Of a DNA stretch of 64,000 bases, positions 1 to 8,751 are shown piece by piece (the first letter of the stretch is position 1; every line of letters begins with the position of its first letter). This stretch comes from Flagellimonas nanhaiensis (GTDB lineage Bacteria > Bacteroidota > Bacteroidia > Flavobacteriales > Flavobacteriaceae): NCBI RefSeq assembly GCF_003382275.1, contig NZ_QTJX01000002.1, forward strand, positions 806,001-870,000, written 5' to 3'. The notes under the pieces are model-generated. The model searched no databases. It had not been told where the DNA came from and saw nothing but the letters and a program-made list of their open reading frames with translations. The translations under genes and the position numbers were made by a program.

Positions 1-1
1 G

Positions 2-601
2 GCAAGAAACAAAGTGCGGACCCTTCAGATAATGGCCAGAAAAGGCATTCCTATTCCCGAAACTGTTTTTTCGATAAATCCAGATAATATTGAAGAGCAA
101 ATCAATCTTTTGGGAGGGCCGCCGGTCATCATCAAATTGCAAGAAGGTACGCACGGCCAAGGGGTTATTTTGGCGGAAAGCAGAAAATCTGCTAAATCCA
201 TCATTGATACCTTCTACAAAATGGATACCAGCATTCTTTTACAGCGATATATAGAGGAGGCACATGGAGAGGACATTCGGATTATAGTTGTTGGGAACAA
301 AGTAGTGGCCAGTATGAAAAGGACCAGTGACCTGGACGACTTTAGGTCCAATGTGCATCGAGGAGCGCAAACCGAAGCCATAAAGCCCACGGCCAAGGAA
401 CAGTACATAGCTTTGAACGCCACAAAATATTTAGGCCTGGGAGTAGCGGGAGTAGACCTGATGCGGTCCAAAAAGGGACCCGTTCTGCTGGAAGTGAATG
501 CCTCTCCCGGATTAAAGGGGATAGAGGCCGCGACCAATGTTAATGTAGCCAAGCACATTATTAAGTTTGTTGAACGAAATGCGTACCGAAGAAGAAAATA
601 A
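2..601 (+). CDS. rimK: RimK-like ATP-grasp ligase, C-terminal part (5' end outside window)
   Basis: About 200 residues of an ATP-grasp ligase of the RimK type, which joins an amino acid (often glutamate) to a carboxyl end using ATP. The reading frame is open to the left edge and reads ARNKVRTLQIMARKG, matching the linker before the ATP-grasp domain in RimK, so the GTG at 14 is not the true start and roughly 100 N-terminal residues are missing. Visible motifs are the glycine-rich ATP loop GTHGQGV, the strand RIIVVGNKVVASMKR, FRSNVHRGA, GVAGVDLM and the metal-binding end LEVNASPGLKGIE. The next gene starts inside its 3' end, so the two are probably translated together. The true substrate (ribosomal S6, poly-glutamate or other) cannot be told from sequence. 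Confidence 0.88.
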   Translation, partial: ARNKVRTLQIMARKGIPIPETVFSINPDNIEEQINLLGGPPVIIKLQEGTHGQGVILAESRKSAKSIIDTFYKMDTSILLQRYIEEAHGEDIRIIVVGNKVVASMKRTSDLDDFRSNVHRGAQTEAIKPTAKEQYIALNATKYLGLGVAGVDLMRSKKGPVLLEVNASPGLKGIEAATNVNVAKHIIKFVERNAYRRRK

Positions 602-1538
602 GACCATTTATATTAGTGGAGAGGCCATTGCCCCAGGGGAACAAAAAATGGTGCAAATCAATATTGCCCGGATTCCTACGGGGACTTTGATTGATATTCC
701 GGTTCATGTGTTCAATGGAAAAAAACCGGGCCCAACAGTTTTGGTACAAGCGGGATTGCACGGTGATGAAATAAATGGAGTGGAGACCTTGCGAAGAATG
801 TTACAGGAAAATCTCTTCAACATTAAAAAAGGAGCGGTTATAGTAGTTCCGATTCTCAATATTTTTGGATTTATCCATTTTTCAAGAGATGTCCCGGATG
901 GCAAAGATGTAAACCGAAGTTTCCCAGGTAGAAAAACAGGTTCGTTGGCCAGTAGAATCGCACATACCTATACTTCTCAGGTACTGCCACAGGTAGATAT
1001 TGGTATTGATCTTCATACCGGAGGTGGTCAGAGGCATAACCATCCTCAGGTCAGGTATACTGCAGATGACCCCAAAAGCAAAGAATTGGCAGAGGCCTTT
1101 GGTGCGCCATTCCATTTTGCATCCAGGCTGATATCTGGCTCCTTCAGGAAGACTACCTTTAAGATGGGGATCCACACCGTGGTGTACGAAGCAGGAGAGA
1201 GCATGCGCTTTAATGAAAAAGCCATTGAAAAAGGGATGAGTGGCATTCAAAATATTTTGGTGTCACTGGGAATGCTTCCAAACAGCCAATTTTTAAAACC
1301 CAAAAAACCAATCCATTTGGAATACGCCAGATGGGTGAGAGCTCCCAAAGCGGGAATGTTCATTCCGCAGATCAATAATGGAGAAAAAGTGGTAAAAGGC
1401 AAAATCTTGGGGCTTATTGCCGATACGTATGCCAAGAAAAACAAAAAGATAAAGGCTCCGTTTGATGGTTATGTGTTCTGCATCAATCACCAAGCGGTGG
1501 TCAATCAGGGTGATGCATTATTCCACTTGGGCCGCTAG
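579..1538 (+). CDS. Succinylglutamate desuccinylase/aspartoacylase family protein
   Basis: A 319-residue zinc-dependent carboxypeptidase-like amidohydrolase (AstE/AspA family). Ligands are visible: H61 and E64 in HGDEINGVE, a DVNRSFPG motif near 110 that matches the family DxNRxFPG, H146 in DLHTGG, and the likely catalytic Glu in VYEAGES. The last 75 residues form the beta-barrel typical of the family (GMFIPQINNGEKVVKGKI). A TTG lies four codons upstream at 567, but ATG 579 is preferred. It overlaps the RimK-like gene by 23 bases. Such genes commonly follow rimK in marine bacteria, suggesting a ligase/hydrolase pair acting on one acyl-amino-acid or amino-acid tag. The specific substrate is unknown. 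The 3' end overlaps the convergent next gene by 21 bases. Confidence 0.85.
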   Translation: MRTEEENKTIYISGEAIAPGEQKMVQINIARIPTGTLIDIPVHVFNGKKPGPTVLVQAGLHGDEINGVETLRRMLQENLFNIKKGAVIVVPILNIFGFIHFSRDVPDGKDVNRSFPGRKTGSLASRIAHTYTSQVLPQVDIGIDLHTGGGQRHNHPQVRYTADDPKSKELAEAFGAPFHFASRLISGSFRKTTFKMGIHTVVYEAGESMRFNEKAIEKGMSGIQNILVSLGMLPNSQFLKPKKPIHLEYARWVRAPKAGMFIPQINNGEKVVKGKILGLIADTYAKKNKKIKAPFDGYVFCINHQAVVNQGDALFHLGR

Positions 1539-1958
1539 GCTAGCTTTTTTATCGCTGATTTTTTCCAAGCTCCATGTAACGGCCTCTTCCAAATTGGAGA
1601 ATTGCCTAATGTTGTTTCGGAAGAACATTCGCTCCAAAACAATACTGGAAAAACCACTTTTGCTATGGGCTACAACAGAGTAAAATTCCAACTGGTGCCT
1701 ATTCTTATAAAACTTTAGCCAATCAATGGGGACGACGGAGTAATTATTCACTCTATTTGAAATATAGGCAATAGGCGTATCCCTACCAATTACTTCATAG
1801 GCAATATCAATAATTTTTTTGGCCATGCCCCAGTTGAAGACCACTCCTTCGCCAATTTCAGAAATGACCAACCCATCAAAGAAGTAGAAAATGCCAAATT
1901 CGCATTCCCGAATCTCCTTTATGTTCTTAAAAAAGTCTATGTCCTTTACCCGTTGCAT
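1518..1958 (-). CDS. Hypothetical protein, STAS/SpoIIAA-like fold suspected
   Basis: A 146-residue soluble protein with no signal peptide or membrane segment. It has alternating strands and helices, with the central stretch PIAYISNRVNNYSVVPIDW followed by helices, which resembles small conserved Bacteroidota proteins with a STAS/SpoIIAA-like layout. That resemblance is from memory of the pattern and is weak. No catalytic motif is apparent. It is convergent with the aspartoacylase-like gene and the two stop regions overlap by 21 bases. It stands alone on the minus strand, about 100 bases from the next minus-strand gene. Function unknown. Confidence 0.7.
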   Translation of the reverse strand: MQRVKDIDFFKNIKEIRECEFGIFYFFDGLVISEIGEGVVFNWGMAKKIIDIAYEVIGRDTPIAYISNRVNNYSVVPIDWLKFYKNRHQLEFYSVVAHSKSGFSSIVLERMFFRNNIRQFSNLEEAVTWSLEKISDKKASLAAQVE

Positions 1959-2061
1959 GCCAAAAACAAAATATCCCCTATTTAAAATTGGAGGGATGTA
2001 AAAATACTAATATTAAGTTGTTTGGATTGTAGGAAATTATGACTACAGGGCAATTTTAACG

Positions 2062-2451
2062 TCAGTTTTCCATGTTTTTCAGTTGGATTCCGAGGGCTTT
2101 TGTGGAAAGTTGAACCTCTAAAAGTGAGAGAATTAAGGAGATCACCAAGAACACCAGGCTTATGCCAAATACTATATTGGCCCAAACATTTACTTCCACA
2201 TAGATCAAGAACATGGTAACTGCGGCCAATAAAAAACTGATGATTGCAGTGGCCTGCATATTTTTAATGATTCCCAACCGTTTTCTAAGTTGATTGATTT
2301 GTTGTTTCAAGGGTTGGGCAGAAGTTTCTTCAAATTGCTTGTGAAGTTGCCTGATGAGGGCAGCGATGGCCAAGTACCGTGCATTGTAGGCCAACATGGT
2401 GAGTGATATGGCCGGAAACAAGAGGGCTGGGATGCTTAAAGAAAGTTGCAA
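2062..2451 (-). CDS. DUF2721 family membrane protein
   Basis: A 129-residue integral membrane protein. An N-terminal hydrophobic segment (SIPALLFPAISLTMLAYNAR) precedes a charged amphipathic helix (about 30-60) and two more hydrophobic segments (about 70-90 and 92-112). The order of one segment, a long Q/R/K-rich helix and a hairpin of two segments fits DUF2721, whose function is unknown. It starts three bases after the end of the upstream minus-strand membrane protein, so the two probably share a transcript. No regulatory sequence was seen between them. Confidence 0.75.
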   Translation of the reverse strand: MQLSLSIPALLFPAISLTMLAYNARYLAIAALIRQLHKQFEETSAQPLKQQINQLRKRLGIIKNMQATAIISFLLAAVTMFLIYVEVNVWANIVFGISLVFLVISLILSLLEVQLSTKALGIQLKNMEN

Positions 2452-2454
2452 GGG

Positions 2455-3261
2455 CTAGGAATTTTCAATTATGGCGTTTTCAGGATCAGAGATATAGTTG
2501 AACCAACCGTTGAACCTTCGTATTACTTCCTGACCGCCAAAATCGTCATTTTTATCATAAACAAAATAATCCGTGCCACCGGCTCTTAAGGTCATTTTCC
2601 CATGAAGGGTCTCCCAAAAAGAGTAGGTCACGAACAAATAGTTGTCGTTGACCAGAAATCCCAACATGTTGGGCATATGGTCATAGTGGTAGAGTTGGAG
2701 TTCAGAACCGGCAACAGAAAACTCTGGAATGTGCAAAGCTGCATTTTCAATTTGTTCCGAAATGTCCCCAACCGTTCCAAATCGTTTAAAATCGCTGTTC
2801 TGGTTTTGGACTTTTGGATCCAGTAGTGCTACTTGCACCTTGAACTTGGTCCTATTGGCCACCATGGAATCTGCATCATTCTCGTTGAGTAGTTTGGCAA
2901 GAACGTTGGTCCAACCAATTCTTCCAGCCACCCCAATATATTTGATGGAAACGTTCTTTTCGTTCAAAACAATAGCCAAGATGGAATTGTACAAATCTCC
3001 GGCCTCAATAATATTGAGTGTGGCTTTTTCTTCAATTGCTTTTTCGTAGACGGTAAAGAGCATTTCCATAAGAATAAGCGCCAAAACCAAAATCATCACA
3101 GTATATGTGGTCTGTTGGATACTGGCAGGCATGAATTCCGTAGGAATCGACTCCAACAGTAGGGCTACGAACATAATGATATATGCTATGGGCTTCTTGG
3201 CAGCTTCGTACCCCTCCTTTAATCTTTCTAAGAATGTCTTTTTATCTTCTGGCGCTGGCAT
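2455..3261 (-). CDS. Hypothetical membrane-anchored protein, possible PLD-like domain
   Basis: A 268-residue protein with a charged N-terminus, two transmembrane segments (about 25-42 and 50-68), then a coiled stretch and a soluble domain of about 190 residues. The soluble part has YIGVAGRIGWTNVLAKLL and, near the end, HMPNMLGFLVNDNYLFVTYS and a final helix RRFNGWFNYI. This layout recalls phospholipase-D-like folds, but no HKD motif is present, so a degenerate or binding-only version is more likely. It is the first gene of a two-gene unit with the DUF2721 protein. Function unknown. Confidence 0.7.
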   Translation of the reverse strand: MPAPEDKKTFLERLKEGYEAAKKPIAYIIMFVALLLESIPTEFMPASIQQTTYTVMILVLALILMEMLFTVYEKAIEEKATLNIIEAGDLYNSILAIVLNEKNVSIKYIGVAGRIGWTNVLAKLLNENDADSMVANRTKFKVQVALLDPKVQNQNSDFKRFGTVGDISEQIENAALHIPEFSVAGSELQLYHYDHMPNMLGFLVNDNYLFVTYSFWETLHGKMTLRAGGTDYFVYDKNDDFGGQEVIRRFNGWFNYISDPENAIIENS

Positions 3262-3281
3262 TTGGTCTGTTATTTTTAAGG

Positions 3282-6125
3282 TTATTCAATCTTAAATTGT
3301 ACACTAGCGGTATTTCCGTTTCCTGATATCTCCACCACATAACTCCCTTTGGGTAGATAGGTCTTTCCGTCTTGTGCCTCCGTCAGTTTCATCTTGTTCT
3401 TTTTAAGAAAATTGCTCTTTCCTTTTTTGGAAAAGGCCACATCATAGGATAGGATGTTAAGGCCCTTTTGGGCATCAATAACGGTGGAGCTTACCTCAGT
3501 GCCGTTGGCTGTGGTCACTTTGGCTGTATAGCTGCCTTGGGTGCTACTAAAAAAGTGGACGTCCAGACCTGGAGTTTGTGGTTTGTCCCAGGTATAACTG
3601 CTGTTTCCCCATTTGGGCGAGTGTTTAATATTGTCGACATCAAAAGCAACAAGGTTTTTGGAGAATACATCTGTGGTCATTTGTTGCAGAATTGAGATGT
3701 CGGCTTTATAGATGCTTCGCCCATGGGTGCCTACCAACAGGTCTTTGGCTTGGGGCTGAACCACAAGATCGTGTACCGCAACATTGGGCATTCCATTTTG
3801 GAAAAGCTCCCAGGTTTCCCCACGATCAAAACTCACATATAGCCCGTTATCGGTGCCAACAAAAAGAAGGTTTTGATTTTTTGGGTCTTCTACAAAAGCG
3901 TTTATGGGAGAGTCGGGGATGTTGTTAGAAATGCTCTTCCAGTTTTTACCATAATCTTCACTCATAAATAAATATGGCGTAAAGTCGTCCCAACGATATC
4001 CATTGAGAGCAACATATACCCGTTCCTTTTTGTGTTGGGATGCGGCTACTTCACTTACCCATAAATCTTTGGGAAAAGAGGCCGATATATTTTCCCAACT
4101 TCCACCTCCGTTATGGGAAACATGAACCAAACCATCATCACTTCCAACGTAAAGTAATCCAAATTTGAATGGCGATTCCGAAATTGTAGTAAGGGTGCCG
4201 TAAGCAACGTTACCCTGCTTCCCTCCTTTGGTTAGGTCTCCTGAGATGGCTTCCCAATCTTCCCCTTGATTTAGAGAACGATGTAGTTTGTTGCTCCCCA
4301 GATAAAGAATGTCCTGATTATGTTTGGACAACAGGATAGGTGTCTGCCAATTGAATCGATATGGAGATTCACCAAGTTTATGTTTTGGTTGAATGGCGGT
4401 GGATTTACCTTTGCTTAAATCCAACTTGTAATAGTTGCCAAACTGAAATCCAGTATAGACCGTGTTGGAATTTCTGTTGTCTATCTGAACCTGCATCCCA
4501 TCACCTCCCATGATACGTTGCCATGGATTTTTCCCCGTTTGAAGCCACTGACTGTTTTCTACGTTGTTGTGAGCCCCTTTCCAAACACCATTATCCTGAA
4601 GGCCTCCATAAACATTATAGGGCTCTTCATTATCCACATTGATGGCATAAAACTGCCCAACTTTTGTGGAGTTATTCTTGGTCCAATGCTTGCCATCATC
4701 GTACGTAATGTTGATTCCGCCGTCATTTCCATTAATAAGATGCCCGGGTCGTTTAGGATTTATCCAGAGCGCATGATGGTCTGCATGTACATTCTCCTTG
4801 CCAATGCTTGAAAATGTTTTTCCGCCATCCGAAGAGGCCAATAAAGGTACTCCGGCAATGTAGATTTTTTCCTTATCGGAAGGATCTACCCTAATCTGAG
4901 CAAAATAGTAACCATAGCTATAAAATAGATCATCAATGTACTTTGCGTTCATTTTCTTCCAAGTGGTTCCCGCATCATCGCTTCGGTAGACCTCGGCACC
5001 GACTACTGGGGTGTCAAATAAAAGGGAGTTGGCATTCTCAAGATATTTTGCTAGGTCAATGGGTTTTACAGCTCCATCCCTAACCATGTTTTTTACATTT
5101 TCTGCGCGGTACTTCTCCTGGAATCCATTTGTTTTAAGATAGTCGTTCAATTTTTTGTTGTCCAAAGCCAAAAAAGAAGCTTGGTCCATGGTCTTAAAAT
5201 CGTCTTTGGTAAGCTTGTCCTTTTTTACTTCTTGCTTCTTTTCTCTCCTAAACTGACTGTCATGGATGGCGTAAACCGTGTTGTCATCAAAAACAGCCAA
5301 TCCTATTCTGCCCACACCATTGCCTGTGGGGAATCCACTTTGTGGGGTGGTCACTAAAGTCCAGCTGCTACCACCATCCACACTTTTGTATATGCTAGAA
5401 GCAGGACCATTGCCAGAAAAGTTCCAGGCTTTTCTGTCCTTTTCCCAGGCTGCCGCATACTGAATGTTAAAGTTGTCTGGTGCAGAAGCCATATCAATAA
5501 TACCGGTGGTGCCGTTTACAAACAATGTTTTTTGCCAGGTGTTACCACCATCTGTGGTCTTGTAAACACCTCTTTCTTCATTTGGAGAATAGAGATGCCC
5601 GGTCACTCCAACCACAACTTCGTTGGGATTATTGGGATTGATTAATATACGACCAATATGGTGAGAGTCTTCCAGTCCCATATTTTGCCAGGTCTTTCCA
5701 CCGTCAGTGGATTTTAGGATTCCAATACCAGCATAAGATGAACGGGAAGAGTTATTTTCCCCGGTTCCTACCCAAATGATATTGTTGGACCAGTCCACAG
5801 CTATATCCCCAATGTTCTGGGTGTTGGAATTATCCAATATTGGTGTGAACGATGTACCATTATTAGAGGTGTGCCATAACCCCCCGGATGCGTATGCCAC
5901 ATAAAACTCTGTAGGGTCAGTTGGATTGACATCCAGATCTACAACACGACCGCTCATTATGGAGGGGCCAATATTTTCCAAGACAATGTTTTTTACCACT
6001 GAATTTTCGGCCATCTCCTTCTTTTGTTTTAAACCTTCCAAAACCTGCGCTGAGGTTGTTGGGGCATGTTGGGCGAAAATGGTTTGAAGGATTAAAAACG
6101 AGCAAAAGAATAAGGTTTTTTTCAT
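3282..6125 (-). CDS. Secreted BNR/Asp-box beta-propeller protein (VPS10/sortilin-like)
   Basis: A 947-residue exported protein. The ATG at 6125 gives a clean signal peptide (MKKTLFFCSFLILQTIFAQ); an ATG ten codons upstream only adds polar residues. At least eight Asp-boxes of the form SxDxGxTW are visible, for example KSTDGGKTW, KTTDGGNTW, KSVDGGSSW, RSDDAGTTW, ASSDGGKTF, SHNGGGSW, SEDYGKNW and SFDRGETW. They mark turns of two stacked beta-propellers, as in VPS10/sortilin-type and xyloglucanase-like proteins often labelled glycosyl hydrolase. A lysine-rich helical insert (about 298-365) breaks the first propeller. The C-terminus carries a beta-sandwich region rather than an obvious T9SS tail. 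It probably binds or degrades protein or glycan outside the cell. No catalytic residues can be assigned. Confidence 0.85.
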   Translation of the reverse strand: MKKTLFFCSFLILQTIFAQHAPTTSAQVLEGLKQKKEMAENSVVKNIVLENIGPSIMSGRVVDLDVNPTDPTEFYVAYASGGLWHTSNNGTSFTPILDNSNTQNIGDIAVDWSNNIIWVGTGENNSSRSSYAGIGILKSTDGGKTWQNMGLEDSHHIGRILINPNNPNEVVVGVTGHLYSPNEERGVYKTTDGGNTWQKTLFVNGTTGIIDMASAPDNFNIQYAAAWEKDRKAWNFSGNGPASSIYKSVDGGSSWTLVTTPQSGFPTGNGVGRIGLAVFDDNTVYAIHDSQFRREKKQEVKKDKLTKDDFKTMDQASFLALDNKKLNDYLKTNGFQEKYRAENVKNMVRDGAVKPIDLAKYLENANSLLFDTPVVGAEVYRSDDAGTTWKKMNAKYIDDLFYSYGYYFAQIRVDPSDKEKIYIAGVPLLASSDGGKTFSSIGKENVHADHHALWINPKRPGHLINGNDGGINITYDDGKHWTKNNSTKVGQFYAINVDNEEPYNVYGGLQDNGVWKGAHNNVENSQWLQTGKNPWQRIMGGDGMQVQIDNRNSNTVYTGFQFGNYYKLDLSKGKSTAIQPKHKLGESPYRFNWQTPILLSKHNQDILYLGSNKLHRSLNQGEDWEAISGDLTKGGKQGNVAYGTLTTISESPFKFGLLYVGSDDGLVHVSHNGGGSWENISASFPKDLWVSEVAASQHKKERVYVALNGYRWDDFTPYLFMSEDYGKNWKSISNNIPDSPINAFVEDPKNQNLLFVGTDNGLYVSFDRGETWELFQNGMPNVAVHDLVVQPQAKDLLVGTHGRSIYKADISILQQMTTDVFSKNLVAFDVDNIKHSPKWGNSSYTWDKPQTPGLDVHFFSSTQGSYTAKVTTANGTEVSSTVIDAQKGLNILSYDVAFSKKGKSNFLKKNKMKLTEAQDGKTYLPKGSYVVEISGNGNTASVQFKIE

Positions 6126-6239
6126 CAAGGATAAAGTTTGGTTCTCCTTGGTCAAGGTATGAATAAGTAATTACTGGCGCAAACCCTAAATAAACTTTGT
6201 AAAATTTGTCAGAATGAAACCCTTGAAACCCGTTTTTTG

Positions 6240-6271
6240 TTTGTAGTGCGATGGCCAAATACCTACATTTG
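6240..6271 (+). promoter_or_regulatory. Bacteroidota-type promoter for pepP
   Basis: TTTG at 6240-6243 and TACATTTG at 6264-6271 are separated by 20 bases, matching the Bacteroidota sigma-A promoter (TTTG, 19-21 bases, TAnnTTTG). Transcription would start near 6277, about 10 bases before the ATG at 6288. This supports that ATG over the in-frame ATG at 6237, which would lie upstream of the promoter's own -33 box. Confidence 0.7.
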
Positions 6272-6287
6272 GGGAAATATAATTTCG

Positions 6288-7580
6288 ATGAAGTACGACC
6301 AAATCAATAACCAGCTCTTTATCAAAAACCGTAAAAAATTTACGGAACAGATGAAGCCCAAAAGCATTGCGATATTCAATTCCAACGATATTTATCCGGT
6401 AAGTGCGGATAGCACCATGCCTTTTGAACAACATCGAGATATCTTTTATCTGAGTGGGGCCGATCAGGAAGAAACCATTTTGTTGCTTTTTCCAGATGCC
6501 ATGAATCCAAAGCACAAAGAAATTTTGTTCGTGCGGGAGACCAATGAACATATTGCTGTTTGGGAAGGGGCCAAACTCACCAAAGAACAAGCAACTTCTG
6601 TTTCGGGAATAGAGACCATTTATTGGCTTTCTGATTTTGACAAAGTGTTTTTTGATTTAATGACCGAGGCAGAAACCATTTATTTCAACACTAACGAACA
6701 TTATCGTCAGGCTGTAAGCACCCAGACCCGAGAGGACCGTTTTATCCTGAAGTGCAAACAAGATTTTCCGGCCCACCAATGGGCAAAGAGCAACCCTATA
6801 TTACAGCAAATAAGAGGTGTAAAGGAACCTGAAGAACTTGAGTTGATGCAACAGGCCTGTGATATCACGGATAAAGGATTTCGCAGAATCCTGGAGTTTA
6901 CCAAACCCGGAGTTTGGGAGTATGAGATGGAAGCGGAATACCTTCATGAATTTATTAGGAACCGATCTAAAGGGTTTGCCTATACTCCAATCATTGCGTC
7001 TGGAAACAATGCCAACGTACTTCACTATATAGAGAATAACCAACAGGTGAAAGATGGAGATTTAATCTTGATGGATGTTGGAGCGGAATATGCCAATTAC
7101 TCAAGTGATATGACACGGACCATCCCTGCCAACGGAAAATTCACCGAAAGACAAAAAGCTGTTTACAATGCTGTTCTTCGAGTAAAGAATGAAGCGACCA
7201 AAATGTTGGTGCCAGGAACAATCTGGGCAGAATACCACAAGGAGGTTGGCAAGATTATGACTTCTGAGCTATTAGGGTTGGGATTGTTGACCAAGGGCGA
7301 TGTGCAAAATGAAAACAAGGATTGGCCGGCCTATAAGAAATACTTTATGCACGGGACGAGTCATCACATAGGGTTGGATACCCATGATTATGGAGAACTT
7401 AAGACTCCAATGAAACCCAACATGGTCTTCACTGTGGAACCGGGAATTTATATTCCTGATGAGGGAATGGGAATCCGTATTGAAGATGATGTGGTCATTC
7501 AAGAAACCGGGGAACCCGTTAATCTGATGAGGAACATTCCCATTGAGGTAGAGGAGATAGAAGAACTTATGAATACTTGA
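6288..7580 (+). CDS. pepP: Xaa-Pro aminopeptidase (M24B)
   Basis: A 430-residue cytoplasmic metallopeptidase that removes an N-terminal residue preceding proline. The N-terminal creatinase-like domain (1-175) is followed by the pita-bread catalytic domain. All five dinuclear metal ligands are visible: D263 (LILMDVGAEY), D274 (SSDMTRT), H355 (FMHGTSHHIG), E384 (FTVEPGIYIP) and E399 (GIRIEDDVV). Length is normal for bacterial aminopeptidase P. The start follows from the promoter just upstream. It is divergent from the BNR-propeller gene, and a 57-codon membrane protein gene follows after four bases. Confidence 0.95.
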   Translation: MKYDQINNQLFIKNRKKFTEQMKPKSIAIFNSNDIYPVSADSTMPFEQHRDIFYLSGADQEETILLLFPDAMNPKHKEILFVRETNEHIAVWEGAKLTKEQATSVSGIETIYWLSDFDKVFFDLMTEAETIYFNTNEHYRQAVSTQTREDRFILKCKQDFPAHQWAKSNPILQQIRGVKEPEELELMQQACDITDKGFRRILEFTKPGVWEYEMEAEYLHEFIRNRSKGFAYTPIIASGNNANVLHYIENNQQVKDGDLILMDVGAEYANYSSDMTRTIPANGKFTERQKAVYNAVLRVKNEATKMLVPGTIWAEYHKEVGKIMTSELLGLGLLTKGDVQNENKDWPAYKKYFMHGTSHHIGLDTHDYGELKTPMKPNMVFTVEPGIYIPDEGMGIRIEDDVVIQETGEPVNLMRNIPIEVEEIEELMNT

Positions 7581-7584
7581 TTTT

Positions 7585-7758
7585 ATGGGATTATTAGCAA
7601 TACTTCAACAACCAGATATTGAAAAAAAGATACAAGAGGCACCGGACAGCTCCTATGAAATAGGAGTGGTGATTGGAAGCTATCTACCATTTGTGGCGTT
7701 GGTTGCCATTGCATACGGAATCTATTATTACAACAAAAAGAAACGGGGATCAGAGTAA
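7585..7758 (+). CDS. Small single-pass membrane protein, 57 aa
   Basis: ATG at 7585, four bases after the pepP stop, opens a 57-codon frame ending with TAA at 7756-7758. The product starts MGLLAILQQPDIEKKIQ, has one hydrophobic segment (about 26-47, VVIGSYLPFVALVAIAYGI) and ends with the basic tail YYYNKKKRGSE, so the C-terminus probably faces the cytoplasm. Tight spacing to pepP and a clear membrane-protein pattern support it as a real gene. No family was recognised and no function is proposed. Confidence 0.6.
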   Translation: MGLLAILQQPDIEKKIQEAPDSSYEIGVVIGSYLPFVALVAIAYGIYYYNKKKRGSE

Positions 7759-7782
7759 ACAGATTGTGTTTTAAAAAAGCTT

Positions 7783-8124
7783 ATGTCAGAAGAAATGAAA
7801 CCTTGCCCAGTTTGTGCATCGCCATATGGTTATGCAATGGGCAACCATTTATATGTATGTCCAGAATGTAGACATGAATGGAATCCTGCTGAGTTGGAAG
7901 AAGAACTAGGCTTGGTTGTAAAGGATTGCAATGGTAATCGATTGAGTGACGGGGATGTTGTAGTGGTCATTAAGGATTTGCCAGTTAAAGGAGCACCAAA
8001 ACCGGTGAAGGCAGGAACCAAGGTCAAAAATATTCGGTTGAGAGAAGGAGAACATAACATTGACTGCAAAATAGATGGTTTTGGAGCTATGGGGCTTAAA
8101 TCAGAATTTGTGCGAAAGGCGTAA
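7783..8124 (+). CDS. yjdM: Zinc-ribbon protein YjdM (formerly PhnA)
   Basis: A 113-residue protein with an N-terminal four-cysteine zinc ribbon (CPVC at 8-11 and CPEC near 27-30) followed by an SH3-like domain with [17 protein letters not shown] and [18 protein letters not shown]. This is the layout and length of the E. coli YjdM/PhnA family. Despite the old name it is not the phosphonoacetate hydrolase, and its true function remains unclear. It lies 24 bases after the small membrane protein gene and reads in the same direction, so it may belong to the pepP transcript. Confidence 0.88.
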   Translation: MSEEMKPCPVCASPYGYAMGNHLYVCPECRHEWNPAELEEELGLVVKDCNGNRLSDGDVVVVIKDLPVKGAPKPVKAGTKVKNIRLREGEHNIDCKIDGFGAMGLKSEFVRKA

Positions 8125-8165
8125 GCTGTTAAGCACACCATCAAAATATCGACTCAAGCAATATC

Positions 8166-8711
8166 ATGGAAAATAAAATAAGAAGTTTAGAAGAACAACG
8201 AGAAGAATTCTCAAAGGGAAAATTTTTGGCCACGCCACTATCGGGATTAATAGTTTGGTTGTTGGTAGGTGTGGCCGGACTGTTTCTATCAGCACGGATT
8301 ACAGTTTGGGTACTGTTCATTGGAACAGGCAGCATAGTTTACCTAGCCTTGTTCCTTTCAAAATTCACGGGAGAGAATTTTTTGGACAAGCAAAAACCAA
8401 AGAATGAGTTCGATAAACTTTTTTTCTTTACGGTTGGTCAGGCTGTTTTGGTCTATGCCATTGCCATTCCCTTCTTTATAATTGACTATACCTCATTGCC
8501 CATGACAGTCGGAATTTTAACCGGAACCATGTGGCTGCCCTTTTCTTGGATAATAAAACATTGGGTGGGGGTGTTTCATGCCATAAGCCGGACGATAGTT
8601 GTAGTCTTGCTTTGGTATTTATTTCCCGAACTACGCTTTGTGGCCATTCCTTTTGCCATTGTATTGATCTATATTTTGACCTTGGTGATTTTAAAAAACA
8701 GAAAAGGTTGA
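8166..8711 (+). CDS. Multi-pass membrane protein (DUF7010-like)
   Basis: A 181-residue integral membrane protein. After a charged N-terminal helix (MENKIRSLEEQREEFSKGK) there are about six hydrophobic segments with short loops, ending with the basic tail ILKNRKG. The pattern EEQREEFSKGKFLATPLSG followed by paired segments resembles DUF7010, but the assignment is from pattern memory only. It lies 41 bases after yjdM on the same strand. No catalytic residues or transport motifs were seen. Confidence 0.7.
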   Translation: MENKIRSLEEQREEFSKGKFLATPLSGLIVWLLVGVAGLFLSARITVWVLFIGTGSIVYLALFLSKFTGENFLDKQKPKNEFDKLFFFTVGQAVLVYAIAIPFFIIDYTSLPMTVGILTGTMWLPFSWIIKHWVGVFHAISRTIVVVLLWYLFPELRFVAIPFAIVLIYILTLVILKNRKG

Positions 8712-8751
8712 TATCCCTGCCTGAGCTTCAAAAAGGATGAGGCTTACAAAA

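Noticed and set aside
214..558. Minus-strand frame opposite the RimK-like gene
   Set aside because: Overlaps a clear coding gene and shows no motif, so it is a shadow frame.
6237..6287. Longer pepP reading frame starting at an earlier ATG
   Set aside because: The promoter boxes at 6240-6271 lie inside it, so it would not be transcribed from its start.
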